DNA of 64,000 nucleotides from Punica granatum (GCF_007655135.1 NC_045131.1:31469360-31533359); one strand, 5' to 3'. Positions 48,275 through 60,890 are shown, numbered from the stretch's first letter. The notes: generated by a model not told the origin, from the sequence alone. Numbers and translations are program-made.

Positions 48275-48655
48275 ACTGTTAATGCCCAGGTGCACCATTA
48301 ATGCCACCTCAGCAAAATCAGTTAAACTTGACGGAAAAGTAACGGCACGATAGACGAGACAAAAAGTCAAAATTCCTGATTTTTGGTACGATTTTTGAAA
48401 GTTGATGCTAAAAATTAATGAAATGGGTAAAGTTCGTGTCTTTTTAAATTATTACAAAAATTTTATTTGTCCACCGTTAGTTTCATTTGTTCAGTGTTAG
48501 TATTATGTCAGCAAAATCAGTTAAAATTATGGAGAAAGTGATGGCATATTAGGCGAGACAAAAAAAAAAAAATCAAATTTGTGACTTTTCTCTTTTTAAA
48601 GTTCATGTTAAAAATGATAAATTGAGTGAAGTTGATTGCTTTTGATAAATTGAGG
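48275..48655 (+). repeat. Pair of diverged direct repeats
   Basis: Unit 1 (about 48300-48445) and unit 2 (about 48505-48650) share CAGCAAAATCAGTTAAA, a GGCGAGACAAAAA / GACGAGACAAAAA block and a final AAGTTGAT or GTTCATG-TAAAAAT block. They may be arms of a decayed transposon, but no ends were identified. Confidence 0.6.
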
Positions 48656-48659
48656 AAAC

Positions 48660-49773
48660 ACATCTTCTCAGTCACTCTTTCCTTCCCCCCGCCGTCCATT
48701 ATTCGACGAAGAGAAAGGGAAGAGGGGTTTGGTTTCATTTCTGGGTGCTCTACCTAACTCCACTGCTTCGCAGACACAGCGCCTTCCCCCGTCCGTCCTC
48801 AATTTCGCCTCGCCGGTGTTTTCGTATGCTTATTCTCAATCCTTCTGCTTCTCTCCCCCTTTTGTCTTTTCTGTTAGCTCCGGTCTGCGCCTCTCTTATA
48901 CGTAATATACAATCCGACCTACAGCTGAGCTGACTTATCGTGCTTATTGATTTTCGAGCGGCTCCCTCTGGTGACCAGTGCATCCTACTTCCCGGTCGTT
49001 TGTGTCTGGGGATTGTCATCTGGGAACGGTTAGATTAGATAACCTGAAGAATATTTCTTGGCGATGGAGAAGCTCATCCTAACTTCCTAACAGCATCAAT
49101 CAAGGCTCGTGTTCTCTTTACAATTAACTTGCACCCCAGACCATAGTCATGGCTAGCCCCACCCAACCCTCTCTTCTACTTCTTCTAGTTTGCAGTTCTC
49201 GTCTTCTCCCCTTCTCCACCCCTGTTCTTTGAGCTGTCTTATGTTGCCTTTTTTTGGTCCTTGTTTGTGCGTGCATTAGCATTACTGTGGTGTGGATATT
49301 CCTGCATTCAATATATTGAGCTTTCACCGTTTTGCTGGCCATGATAGGTTGATAATGCTTTTATCCATTGCTTCTACTTGCTGCACATTTCCAAGCTTCT
49401 CTGGTTATTAATTCTGTTGAGCATGAAACATCCCCTGATGTGATTGCTGCACAGATTTTTGCTAATATGAGAGGAAGAATTTCGTTGACTCCTAACCTTC
49501 AGTATAAACTTGCTAATTGTCCTTTTAGATTAGCTTTTCATGGTTAAATTGTATAGTTTGCTGATAGTTCTGCTCCCTTGAGCTTTCCTTGGGATATGCG
49601 TAATTGTAAATCTTTTGGCCTTTCAATAGTATCATGATTTATCCCCACTCCCCCCAAAAAAGAAGAAGAAAAATTATGTTCTCTCATGGTGATTCTAAGT
49701 GACTTACTTGCCTATTGCTCCTATTGCTAACACGTGAAATCTAATCTGTAGGTCAAGGACAGCAGAGTGCGTC
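48660..49773 (+). promoter_or_regulatory. ClpC promoter and 5' leader with a leader intron
   Basis: The pyrimidine-rich stretch at 48670-48870 resembles a plant 5' leader. A polypyrimidine tract and AATCTGTAG, followed by GTCAAGGACAGCAG at 49752, look like a 3' splice site 22 bases before the ClpC start codon, implying an intron in the leader. The matching donor and the transcription start are uncertain. Confidence 0.5.
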
Positions 49774-52700
49774 ATGACGTGGGTCCTTGCTCAGTCAACT
49801 CATGTACCTGCTGTGGTTGCTAGTCGGAGGCATGGCAGCTCGAGCAGGTCAGGAAGGCCTAGAAGATCTGTAAAAATGATGTCTGCTCTTCAGGCACCCT
49901 CTCTCTCTATGAGAGGCTTTTATGGTTTGCAACGGAAAATGATGTCTGCTCTTCAAGCACCCTCTCTCACTATGAGAGGCTTTTCCGGTTTGCGAGGGAC
50001 CAATGCTCTCGACAATTTAGTTAAGACTGGACTTAGCCTTGATTTTAATGCTAAAGTGGCAAGCTCGATCTCCTTCCCCGGGGGAAGGGGCCGCCGTTGT
50101 GTAGCTAGAGCCATGTTTGAGCGATTTACGGAAAAGGCAATTAAGGTAATCATGCTTGCCCAGGAGGAAGCACGCAGATTAGGTCACAATTTTGTTGGGA
50201 CAGAGCAAATCCTACTTGGTCTTATTGGTGAAGGCACTGGCATAGCTGCCAAAGTTCTCAAGTCAATGGGGATCAATCTTAAAGATGCACGTGTTGAGGT
50301 GGAGAAAATAATTGGAAGGGGGAGTGGGTTTGTTGCTGTGGAGATTCCATTTACTCCGAGGGCGAAGCGTGTTTTGGAGCTCTCACTGGAAGAAGCACGT
50401 CAACTTGGTAAGACGCATTCTTCTCTTCTTGTATTTGCCTATTATTAACCTGATTATCTTGCCACACACAGTTCTTAATTATAAGTTACAGCCTGAATCA
50501 GAACCATAGAGCTATTCAGTCAGTAGTTTTTCAAGTCAACTTCAATTCAGTGGAATAAAGTAATTGATTTCCAAGAGTTTGGAATGGCCTGTCTGTTATA
50601 TGAAGCAAATAATGTTGCCCGAAATCAACTGGGAAAGATTCCCTTTCTACCATTTTAAATTATCTTATCTGAGCTTGTCACCCTAACCTTCACTGTTGCC
50701 AATGTATTTTTTGATTGTTGTCTTGGTTGAAGTTGTTCTGTGGCTGACAAAAACTGTTCCCATGTATACTGAAGGCCATAATTATATCGGATCTGAACAC
50801 TTGCTTCTTGGATTGCTTCGAGAGGGTGAAGGGGTGGCAGCTCGTGTTCTCGAGAATTTGGGTGCTGACCCTGGCAATATCCGCACGCAGGCGAGCTTAC
50901 TTTCACTAAACACATAGGGGAGACCCTATCCACATGGCTGTGGCGTAGTATGTGTGACATGGTTGTATCCTGTTACGGCAGGTTATCAGAATGGTTGGAG
51001 AGAGTACTGAGGCTGTTGGTGCTGGTGTTGGAGGCGGAAGTAGTGGCAACAAGATGCCAACACTCGAGGAATATGGGACGAACTTGACCAAGTTGGCGGA
51101 GGAGGTCAGTAGCGGTTCTTTTACTTTCTTTGCTGTTTCATATAGGGTATTATTGTTGCGTTTCTGATGGAGCCTACTTTAAAGTGAAACTGTATTGCTT
51201 TTGTAGGGTAAACTGGATCCTGTTGTGGGAAGGCAGCAACAGATAGAACGTGTTGTCCAAATCTTGGGTCGTCGAACCAAAAACAACCCTTGTCTTATTG
51301 GAGAGCCTGGTGTAGGGAAGACTGCCATTGCCGAAGGCCTTGCACAAAGAATTGCAAGTGGTGATGTTCCCGAGACAATTGAAGGGAAGAAGGTGAGATT
51401 TAGTTTTATTAGTTTATCGTGAGGAACTCCCTCAAGCTCTCTAACTTTCATATAAAGAAGCCTCAAGGTGCCTCTCCGCCTTATAAGTTATCTTCTATGC
51501 TTTTTGTATATTAGCCTTTATTCTTCTTGTTCAATGCCTTGCTAAATATTCCCTTGCACTTTTGTAATCTGAGTTCTGAAGACCTACTTCCATAGGCAAG
51601 TTCACCTCATTTTTATCTCCTCTTTCATTAAGGTAGTAAAGATAAATGGAAGACATACATTAGAGTTCCATTTTGAGTTGGCAGTTATTTTGAGGCAGCC
51701 CTTTTAAATGCCGCCAAAATGGACATTCTTTCAACAATTTATATGAACCATGCTACTGATTTTTTTAATATGTACATTAAGGAACCTTCATACTGGTCAA
51801 GATAATATCAACTATAGCTGTATATTTATTTTGGCGTTGGGCATAGTTGGTAGATTGGTTCAGAAATTATTAACATTTCAAGTGTCAGGAAATGTTAAGT
51901 TAATTTATTCGAAAAAAAGAAAAGGTGTCAGGAAGTATTTGTCGCTTTATTTTTATTTGAAGTCTCATTATCTGTAGATTCTTATAATATTGAGTAAAGG
52001 GAGAAAGTTGTATATGTTCCTTTTTGCATTTCAGGTTATTACCTTAGACATGGGTCTCTTAGTTGCTGGCACGAAATACCGTGGAGAGTTCGAGGAGAGA
52101 CTGAAGAAGCTAATGGAAGAAATTAAACAGAGTGATGAAATAATGCTTTTCATTGATGAGGTTCACACCTTGATTGGAGCTGGCGCGGCAGAAGGAGCAA
52201 TTGATGCTGCAAACATATTGAAACCTGCTCTTGCAAGAGGTGAATTGCAGGTATTTTCTTTTTCTTTTTTGGCTTGGCACGTAAATATTTACTAGCATCA
52301 ATGGAGCATCCAGTGTTCAGCTTTGGCTGCATTGCTTCATGAATAATGAGGACACTTCAATATAAAATCTGTATTTCTTGCATTGATTCAAGTGTTTCAA
52401 AGCCATATGTTGATGCTTTGCAAAGGAAGGGGTTTGATGCTAGTGCTGAGTTTTTAATCCTTTTTTTTTAAAAATCAATTTTGAGATTTAAAGACAAAAA
52501 TAATTGAAGATTGTTTTCAGTACTGGAGATTTAACTAGTAGAATGCGCATGGGAATAACATTGAAAAAGTGCAAAAGAGGTAAGATGTAAAGAAAGGAAA
52601 AAGGAGAAGAGAAATAGAAAGGGAAGGGGGGGAAAGAATTCGTATGCTGCTTAAGGAATTCAAAATGGGCTGAGAGATGTCGGAATAGATCCTGTCATCT

Positions 52701-54985
52701 CTGCATTGATCTGATATAAGAACTCATCTCTCTGTGAGTACAGTGCATTGGGGCTACAACACTGGATGAATACAGGAAGCATATTGAGAAGGACCCAGCT
52801 TTAGAAAGACGTTTCCAACCAGTCAAAGTTCCTGAACCATCAGTTGATGAAACCATTCAAATTCTTAAGGGGCTTCGGGAGAGATATGAGATCCATCACA
52901 AGCTCCGTTACACTGATGAAGCTCTAGTAGCTGCAGCGCAGCTATCCTATCAATACATTAGGTGTGCCATTTTTTTTTTTTTAAATGTTGTTCCCAAATG
53001 GAAAATGTGCCCTCTCTGAACTTGGTGTGACATTAGGAAATCCGTTTGCTTTGCTGGTTCATCGGTTATCTCTAACTTTACTCTTGCATGAAATATACAC
53101 TCGCCTATCCTAGACCTACAAGCTTGAGGGACAGTACTGAGCCAAAATTTTGCTATTATGAACTTTTATTATGTCAATTTTGCTTGATTTCTTCCTGTAA
53201 AACTGCAAAAGTTTATAGTTGTATTTGGCTACTTCTCTGTACTTCAGTGACCGTTTCCTCCCTGACAAAGCAATTGATTTGGTTGATGAAGCTGGTTCTC
53301 GTGTTCGACTACGTCATGCACAGGTTTGAAATCTCATTTCTAAGCTACGCGTAATGGTCCTTTTTCATCCTCCAAGAAAGAAGCTGCTTGTTTATCTTAT
53401 TGTTTATTATATGCAGCTCCCAGAGGAGGCAAGAGAGCTTGAGAAAGAGCTCAGGCAAATCACAAAGGAGAAGAATGAGGCTGTTCGGAGTCAGGACTTT
53501 GAGAAGGTATGGATTTTGTCATAAATACTTTTTTTGACCTTGTATCGCTTATTTTCAGGGTTGATTCTGCAGAGGCTATTTATTAATTGCTAATAATAAG
53601 CCATATTCTTGATTTGATTGGTGGCCTGAGGCCCGACATATGTTTAGTAACCACAGTTTTAGATCTTTTTCCGTCTTATGGCTTCCTTGTTAGTCTGTAA
53701 TCACCTGATGAAAGCTTGGACTCTTTACCCTTTTAGTTTTGAATGCTTCATTCTTTTATTCTTCTGGAGGAGTGTCTCGACGAATAAGTTAGCATATGTG
53801 CAGGCTGGGGAACTGCGAGATAGAGAGATGGATCTGAAAGCACAGATATCAGCCCTCGTGGATAAAGGGAAAGAGATGAGCAAGGCTGAGGCTGATGCGG
53901 GAGATGTAGGCCCTGTAGTGACTGAAGTAGATATTCAGCATATTGTGTCTTCTTGGACTGGTATTCCCGTTGAGAAAGTGTCCAGTGATGAGTCAGATCG
54001 GCTCCTCAAGATGGAGGAGACCCTCCACAAGCGAGTCATCGGACAGGATGAGGCAGTCAAAGCCATCAGTCGTGCCATCCGCCGAGCTCGTGTTGGCCTC
54101 AAGAATCCCAACAGACCAATAGCTAGCTTCATCTTCTCTGGTCCGACTGGTGTGGGGAAGTCAGAACTTGCTAAAGCACTGGCTGCATACTACTTTGGGT
54201 CGGAGGAAGCCATGATCCGACTTGACATGAGTGAATTCATGGAGAGGCACACAGTTTCCAAGCTCATTGGTTCCCCCCCTGGTTATGTTGGTTACACCGA
54301 GGGAGGTCAGCTCACTGAGGCGGTCCGTCGCCGGCCTTACACCGTGGTGCTATTCGATGAGATTGAGAAAGCTCATCCCGATGTCTTTAACATGATGCTC
54401 CAGATCCTTGAGGATGGGAGGCTGACCGACAGCAAGGGACGGACAGTGGACTTCAAGAACACGTTGCTAATCATGACATCAAATGTGGGGAGTAGCGTGA
54501 TCGAGAAGGGGGGCCGCCGCATAGGTTTTGATCTCGATTATGACGAGAAGGACAGCAGCTACAACAGGATTAAGAGCCTGGTGACGGAAGAGCTGAAACA
54601 GTACTTCCGCCCTGAGTTCCTCAACAGGCTGGATGAGATGATAGTGTTCCGGCAGCTGACCAAGCTGGAGGTGAAGGAAATAGCGGACATCATGCTGAAG
54701 GAGGTGTTTGAGAGGCTCAAGGGCAAGGACATAGAGCTCCAGGTAACTGAGAGATTCAGGGATCGGGTGGTTGAGGAAGGCTACAACCCGAGCTATGGGG
54801 CGAGGCCGCTAAGGAGGGCCATCATGAGGCTGCTTGAGGACAGCATGGCTGAGAAGATGCTCGCAAGGGAGATCAAGGAGGGTGACTCTGTTATCGTTGA
54901 TGTTGATTCTGATGGTAATGTGACGGTGCTCAATGGAAGTAGTGGTTCCCCCGATGTTCTGCCTGACGCAGCAAGTCCTGTTTAA
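49774..54985 (+). CDS. CLPC: Chloroplast Clp protease ATPase ClpC (Hsp93-type AAA+ chaperone)
   Basis: Nine coding exons join in frame: 49774-50407, 50775-50890, 50982-51104, 51207-51392, 52035-52250, 52744-52961, 53248-53323, 53417-53506 and 53804-54985, giving 946 residues (family about 920-930). A transit peptide of roughly 110 residues precedes [20 protein letters not shown] (residue 114), the start of the Clp-N repeats. The first AAA+ module has Walker A GEPGVGKT (323-330) and Walker B LFIDE (391-395). A middle UVR-type coiled coil ([13 protein letters not shown]) follows. The second module has GPTGVGKS (666-673), VVLFDE (734-739) and the ClpP-docking tripeptide IGF (793-795). In chloroplast stroma the family unfolds substrates for ClpP and assists protein import at the inner envelope. 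Oddities are a 21-residue duplication in the transit peptide and a GC donor after exon 2. Confidence 0.96.
49873..49998 (+). repeat. 63-bp in-frame tandem duplication in the ClpC transit peptide
   Basis: Copies at 49873-49935 and 49936-49998 encode [21 protein letters not shown] and [21 protein letters not shown]. They differ at only a few bases, so the duplication is fairly recent. ClpC proteins of this family normally carry this block once. Confidence 0.95.
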
Positions 54986-55540
54986 AAAGTGGGATTGTGC
55001 GGCATCTCATTAATATGAATTTTCTTCTTGTTTTTGCTTTTGAGTGAGGGGAGGTGGTTGTAAACATCTTAGGACTGATTAATTATAATAGATGTTATAT
55101 TTATTATCTTTTTTATTATCCTCTTATTATGCAAAAAAGAGTTCTAAGCCAAAGTCCTATGCTGATATGCGATGGAATTTCTGAGTTTAATAAGGTACAA
55201 CATTCACCCAGAACGGTTTCTCCATATTGAAAGGGCGGAGGGGGAATACGTTCTCGGTAATTTGTCATCTTTTATTTAGTAAAATCAAAACAATGGGAGG
55301 TCATGATGAAAACATTGAGGATATAAATGGCCAGATTGAGGATGAAACATTTGGTCAATAACTGGTTTCTTTTTTCCTATTATTTTTATTTAAACATAGG
55401 GTTTTAGGATATCAACACAGTTAGCGGAGGCTCTCATACATTCGATTCTTACATTCGTGAATAATTTTACGAGTTTAATTATTTAATAATATATACCGTA
55501 CTTGTAACTCATTTTTCATAAACCAACATGAAACTTCGAT
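54986..55540 (+). other. ClpC 3' untranslated and downstream region
   Basis: AT-rich DNA after the stop codon; T-rich tracts and TATATTTATT near 55094-55103 could serve polyadenylation. No further gene before the Athila-like remnant. Confidence 0.5.
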
Positions 55541-55546
55541 CTTTTT

Positions 55547-56600
55547 TCATAAATCAATATGAAACTTGGAGAACGGGTTGCTCCTCCGATTGTTGCCAAT
55601 GAAATTTGCCGGCTCCACAACAATAACACATTGGTTGGATTGATGCCCACCACCACAATTCTCACAAGTCGGTGCAGAAACTTGAGTCGAATGAATACTC
55701 ACTGCATCCACCTTCTTGTGGAGAGCAGCGATTTGAGCATGTAGAGTATTTGCCGTGTCTAGTTTGTACAACCCACTGCTCTTCTCGGATTTGTCCGCCC
55801 CGCTCGGAAGGCTGCTGCTCGCTATTCATCGTTATTTGCTCCAAGAGCTCATAGGCCTCATCATCCGACTTATTCAACAAAGTTCCTCTGGCCGCCGCAT
55901 CCAAAGTAACTCTTGTCGATCCAAGAAGCCCGTTGTAGAACGATTGTACCAACATCCACTCCTCGATAATTTCTTGAATCTTTCCCCTGCCTCCCCCGAA
56001 GATTTGAACTCTTGTTGCCCAAATGTCATGATGTGATTTCTCATCTTTGTTGCCTTCGAGGAAGGGAAGTACTTGGTCAAGAACTTCTACTCCAAATAAT
56101 CTCATGTCGTGATTGATCCCGGCAGCAATGATTGAAGCCACGGCTTGGCTTTGTCCTTCAAGGGGAAAGGTAAGAGCCTCAACCTCACCGCATTCGAAGT
56201 CTCTCCATTTTGTCGGAATGTGTCGCATATCTCCAAGAAGTTGCTCAAGTGAGCATTTGGATCTTCACTTGGCAAACACCTTGGAACCTTGAATCATTTG
56301 GATGAGTCTCAGCTTATCTCGAAATTGTTGGCCTGGATTGCCGGTCTTTGAATGCCTGAGCGATTACCTAAGGCACGAGGTATCGCATAATCACCCAAAG
56401 TTTTTGCTTATAGTGGCCGTGCCGCTTCCACATTTTGCTCATCAAGATCATTATGTTCCGCCATGTTGGAAGCTTGAGTGCGTAAGCTTCTCTTTGAAGT
56501 CGATGAAAGGTCCTCTCGATCTCAGGATTGAAAGGCAACCTCTCCAAGTTTCGACTTCTCTGCATTCACCTAGTAAGATAAAAGTAAAATAATTAAAAAC
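55547..56600 (-). pseudogene. Athila-like Ty3/gypsy gag remnant
   Basis: The minus strand encodes FYNGLLGSTRVTLDAAARGT and DDEAYELLEQI (frame 56228-55662), text characteristic of Athila gag. It continues in another frame (55771-55547) with a coiled helix and the zinc knuckle CENCGGGHQSNQC, pattern CX2CX3HX4C. The N-terminal part (56565-56368) is in yet another frame, so at least two frameshifts are present. No protease, reverse transcriptase or integrase follows, so the fragment ends just past the knuckle. Gag would have packaged element RNA; this copy is dead. Confidence 0.75.
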
Positions 56601-56661
56601 AAGACTTGATCTTCTACTAGAATGCTAGTATCAATGTCCGCAACAATATTAGAACAATTTC

Positions 56662-56680
56662 CTGGTAACGGCACCAAAAA
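56662..56680 (-). other. Athila-type leader motif upstream of gag
   Basis: On the minus strand this reads TTTTTGGTGCCGTTACCAG, a close variant of the TTTTTGGCGCCGTTGCC motif found between the 5' LTR and gag of Athila elements. Its place about 100 bp upstream of the gag remnant supports that assignment. Confidence 0.6.
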
Positions 56681-56689
56681 CTTGTTATC

Positions 56690-57575
56690 TCCTCGCAAGT
56701 ATATGAGTCGTGCAAATAATAAAGAAGTGAGAAAACTATCGTCGCACAAAGAGTTGTGCCAATAGTGTCGCCAAGCACTGATATCATCACACTCGGATAG
56801 AAGTCAAGTAAACCGCTAATTGAGAGATATAATTAGAGAACAAGATAGATTGACTAACACGATATTACTAAATTACTCAACGGCAATCACTACTAAAAAA
56901 TGCTAGGAGTTCGACTTCTCTTGATGTATTGACCCTTAATACTCTCTTTCTCGATTTGCTAAATGAATGATTGCACTACCCTAGGATTCAAGCGCTCTTT
57001 CCAAGGTATCGTTCGAATTGCTTAGGAAAACATATCGAGTCTACCCAACATCCTCTATATTCTATGGCTATTGCAATTAGACAATTCACTAAGTCTCAAT
57101 CCCGACTCATGCATGCCTAAAGCATGCAAGTATATTCCTATCTCCACACGCGAATCAACTCGACTAAACAACTAATCGAAGTTAAACAAAGGCTATCTTA
57201 CATCGTTTCTAAACCTTCACTCACTTCCTTGAGTTCGTTCGGGTCACAACATCGATGTGAGGTGATCAATCAACAACACGTATTAAGTATGGAGATAAAA
57301 TAAGCACATCGTATCATTCCATAAACCAATAAAGAGAGTATTCGGAATCAAAATACACCAAGTTTCATCGGAACCCTAGCAATCGAACTTAGCTCATGGC
57401 TAAGATAGTCATAACTACAACATATATAAACATACTACATGAGAAAGAAAAGAGAAAGGTCAAGAGAAACCTCGTTGCAAGTCGATGTCTCGACCGGTTG
57501 CTCAGCTTCCGTCTTCACCTGAACTGTGTGAAATTAGCATGAATTTGGACCTCCTTGCCGCGGTCACATCCTGGT
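56690..57575 (-). other. Probable upstream/LTR part of the Athila-like remnant
   Basis: No coding frame. Lies upstream of the gag leader motif on the minus strand, so it may be LTR-derived, but I see no LTR termini or target duplication. Near 57575 it abuts the LTR-like copy that reads leftward. Confidence 0.35.
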
Positions 57576-58432
57576 CATGTTGATAAAATAGGCTTAAATG
57601 AGTCAATTTGGTGAATTTTGGCCTAATTAGAGCTATTTTTGCATGATTAGGTTTAATCGGGTCTCAGGTTTGCTCGACTCTTTAAATTGGGTCCAATTGC
57701 CTTGATTATTACCGAATGCAGCCTCTGTTCAGTTCTGTGCTGAATATAGCCGAGTGGGTATTAGGATTAGGTGTGTGCAGTTGTGCTTAATTAGGGTCCA
57801 ATTAGGCTTAATCAAGTGAAATTAGCATAATTAGTGGCTTGGCCCTTAGCAATTGGAGTCCAATTTGATGTAGATGTGTTCAATCTGTGAAATTGAATGT
57901 GCTGTGCATGTATAAGTAAGGGGCCGAACGTATATGTGTTTGTAATAGAGTCAAATCTTGGTCAGTTTGTAAAATTGAAGTCCAATAGTGTATAATCATG
58001 TAAATTTGATTTAATTACATGGGATTAACAGTTAATAGACATCAATTAGGGGTCTTAGGTGTTCTAGGAAGGTCTAAGTGACCTTGAGAGTAGGGTCAGT
58101 AGGACCCGGGGTTGATTAATCGATTAGATTCTGTCAATCGGATTAATAATTGACTAATTGATTCAAAATTCAACCCTCGTGTGTAAAATTAATCAAGATT
58201 AAAATATTTAATTCATGTAAACTCAGACATAATCATTACGGGGAATTAAGTGGATAAGTCATTAATTGAGTCATAGATCAAAATTGAAGGTCTTAGGACT
58301 TTCAGGGCATAAGATTTTTATAGATTTTGAGGAATAATCGATTAACTCATGTATACAAGGGTTGTAAATAAAAATTGGAAAATCAAGGGGTCAAAATTGA
58401 ATAAAGTGAATAGCCATAGCTCTAAACACGGT

Positions 58433-58675
58433 GTGTTTGGTTTTAGAGTTAAGTAGAGTTGAATTTTGATTTTAATTAGGTTGTAATGATTGTACTATTG
58501 AATTATGAGAAAAAAGTGTGAAAAAATAATAAATAGTTGAAAGAAAGTAATGGTTGTGTTGTTGAATTGTGGAAAAAGTAATAGATAGTTGATAGAATTT
58601 AGTATTAAAAATTGAATTGAATGATTAAAAAATTTGAAGAAAAAGGGAAAAATAATAATTGTATTGTTGATTTTT
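58433..58675 (+). repeat. Truncated Tourist-like MITE copy
   Basis: Begins GTGTGTTTGGTTTTAGAG, the same family as the reverse complement of 13980-14290, with GAATTATGAGAAAAAAGTG, TTGTGTTGTTGAATTGTGG and ATTAAAAATTGAATTGAATG in order. The far terminus is missing, and no paired TAA duplication was found. Confidence 0.55.
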
Positions 58676-58957
58676 ATTGTGTTTAATTGCAAAATCCAAT
58701 TGGATTTATTTTTCATAAGTAAGAGGCATAGGCTCACTTTTGGGCTCTAGGCCCACTTGTAGGCCCTATCGGTCCATTTAATGGAATTGGCTTGAATATA
58801 TTGTCCATTAATTTTGGCCTGAAGATATGACCTTCTATATATTTATTCGGGGTTCCGAATGTGTGGCCCATCGGATATATTCATTCGTGGGTGAATGGGC
58901 ATGTGTGTGACGTGCGGAAATTTGTAATAGTTTTTACTTTCCCTGGACACACACAGA

Positions 58958-58977
58958 CATATATATATATATATATA
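58958..58977. repeat. AT dinucleotide microsatellite
   Basis: About 18 alternating A/T bases following CACACACAGAC. Confidence 0.9.
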
Positions 58978-59280
58978 GCTACACTTGTAAGTAAGACCCT
59001 AGACCTTGGGATCAACAATTGTACTTAATATTCATAAAAAAATTGTACTTAATAAATAAAGCTTGGTTAGATTTGATTAGGAAGAGCCCATGAGATTCGA
59101 TAATATCGTAATAGAGTTCCCCGAGCCTAACCCTAGTTCGCATGTCGAGTCAAACAAGTCCACAGGTGGTTAGCATCTTGATCCTTTTAGACTTTCTAGG
59201 TGGCTCACTGGTCTTTCTTAAATAAATTGGTATAGTAGCAACTCATTTCCAGTCCCAAGCAACACGGGCTAATCCTAACA

Positions 59281-60890
59281 TCGTTCATGCTAGCAAAGAC
59301 ACTAGTCACGCGCAGCTTAGCAACTACATTGGGGATCTACAAGAGGGACTCGAGCCCATATTCCCTGTTTTATCAATTAACTCCAATCTAACATTTGGGT
59401 GTATTGAGTGCGCACTTTTCAATTAGCATTATATTCCAAATGAAACGGTTGACCTCGGACCTTTAGGAATCCCTAATTAGGATTAGATAGGGAGGCTTAG
59501 TAAGGGTAAGCCAATGTGAGGATTTTTACTAGAAACAGTCCTGAATAACTCTCTCTCGACTTGCAAGTCAGATGATCATCGGTTTAGGGTGACTGGAAAC
59601 CATGGGTCGAGAGCCTGCACGTATAAGTAGCACCCAGCCCTAGAAGCTCTAAGCACCCATGTGCATATTCTTTCTTGCGTGAATTGATTATTCGCTTACT
59701 AGTATAAAGGGTAAACAATATGGATTCTTCTGATCGTATCTTCTATTTTTTTGGGTAGATATAAATTGTATAGGAATAAATGAACAATTGTAAAACTGAA
59801 AATCTCTCATACCTTTCACTCATTACTTATCATAACGCATGACATGATTTTTCAAAAGAAATTGGCTTAGATTATCATTGGAACCACAACATATGATCCC
59901 CTTTGTTTGTAGATGGGACTACTTGAATATAGACTTCCTAGTGGTGGAGGGACCTATCGGGGAAAGAGCAGAACAATGTTAAGAGGACCATGGGGAATGT
60001 CCCGTCCTTATTAGAGGTAGAGATCGACTGGCGCCTGTTGAGCACACTTGTTAAGTGTTGGGACCCTGTCAAGACAGTGTTCAACGTCGGGGGTCACGAG
60101 CTAGTGCCAATCCTAGAGGAGTACACTAAGCTCCTTTCCGTTCCTACTTAGGAGAAGGGACCGGTTGTCCCAACTCTGGACAATTCTCCCGGGGGTATGG
60201 GCTATAGGTTGACGGGAACTAAGCATGACCGGATAGAGGGTACCCTTGAGAAAAACAAAGGTCAATTCGTTTACCTTGAGGACTATCAAAACCTATTTAC
60301 GAACCAAAAAGGAAAGGCAACAGAGTGGGCTTGACACCAATTTTACTATCATGCTTTTATAGTTGTGCTATTCGGGACATACTTATTTCACAAGACTTAG
60401 GTCGCTTTTGACGCAACAGTGGTTGACGTTGCCCACCAAGCGGTGTGTGGTCAGTGCTATACTATGATCGTGATCACCTAAACGATCAGGTCATTAGCAT
60501 ATGCAAAGACCCATATGCAAGAGACGTAGGTAGCTCCTGAATTGTTGCAGCTGGGATTTTTAAGTCACCTCCGTGGAGTCGGAGACTTCTTTGTGCCCTT
60601 TCTTTTAAAACTCGAAGAGGACCGTTTTTTGGAGCTCAAATTTAAAGCTCAAAAGCAATTACCCTCTGTCATTGCAGATGAGTAGAGGACTAGGCTTGCT
60701 TCTTTAACTACCCGATTTTTTGTATGGCAAACAAACTGGTTTTTCCTACACGTGCCCTTTTGAGATGTGAACATTTCTGGGGCATTCCACTCATAGGTTT
60801 TTCTTGACGGTTGGCATATTTTCCCTCCCGAGTTTATCTCCAATTCAGAAGAGAGGGCTTACATGGCTATGTGCAGCGGCAAGTGGTCTT
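59281..60890 (+). mobile_element. Decayed internal region of an Ogre/Tat-like element
   Basis: Lies between two LTR-like copies of opposite orientation. Its recognisable content is the plant-mobile-domain-like pseudogene at 59960-60640; the rest is frame-broken. Confidence 0.4.
59960..60640 (+). pseudogene. Plant mobile domain (DUF7745-like) coding remnant
   Basis: One plus-strand frame reads KCWDPVKTVFNVGGHELVPI then LEEYTKLLSVPT and a stop (about 60053-60148). A later frame reads ELLQLGFLSHLRG (about 60538-60575). The WDP...F.FG..EL.P.LEEY...L..P pattern belongs to the plant mobile domain/DUF7745 group carried by many Ogre/Tat-type retrotransposons. At least three stops interrupt the region. 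The role in the element is not established. Confidence 0.5.

Larger units (their letters stand above)
57576..59280 (-). mobile_element. Ogre/Tat-like LTR-derived copy (minus), truncated
   Basis: On the minus strand it begins at 59280 with TGTTAGGATTAGCCCGTG, then GAGTTGCTACTATACCAATTT and GTGAGCCACCTAGAAAGTCT, parallel to 13259-13400. It shares the GTCCTACTGACCCTACTCTCAAGG-like block (about 58080-58110), written here in parts, with 14505-14540 and 61460-61490. The homology stops near CCTATTTTATCA (about 57580). It contains an AT run (58958-58977) and a decayed MITE. Confidence 0.45.

Noticed and set aside
53678..53803. Upstream extension of the last ClpC exon with its own ATG
   Set aside because: The open frame merely runs into the intron; the AG at 53802-53803 and family alignment show the exon starts at 53804.
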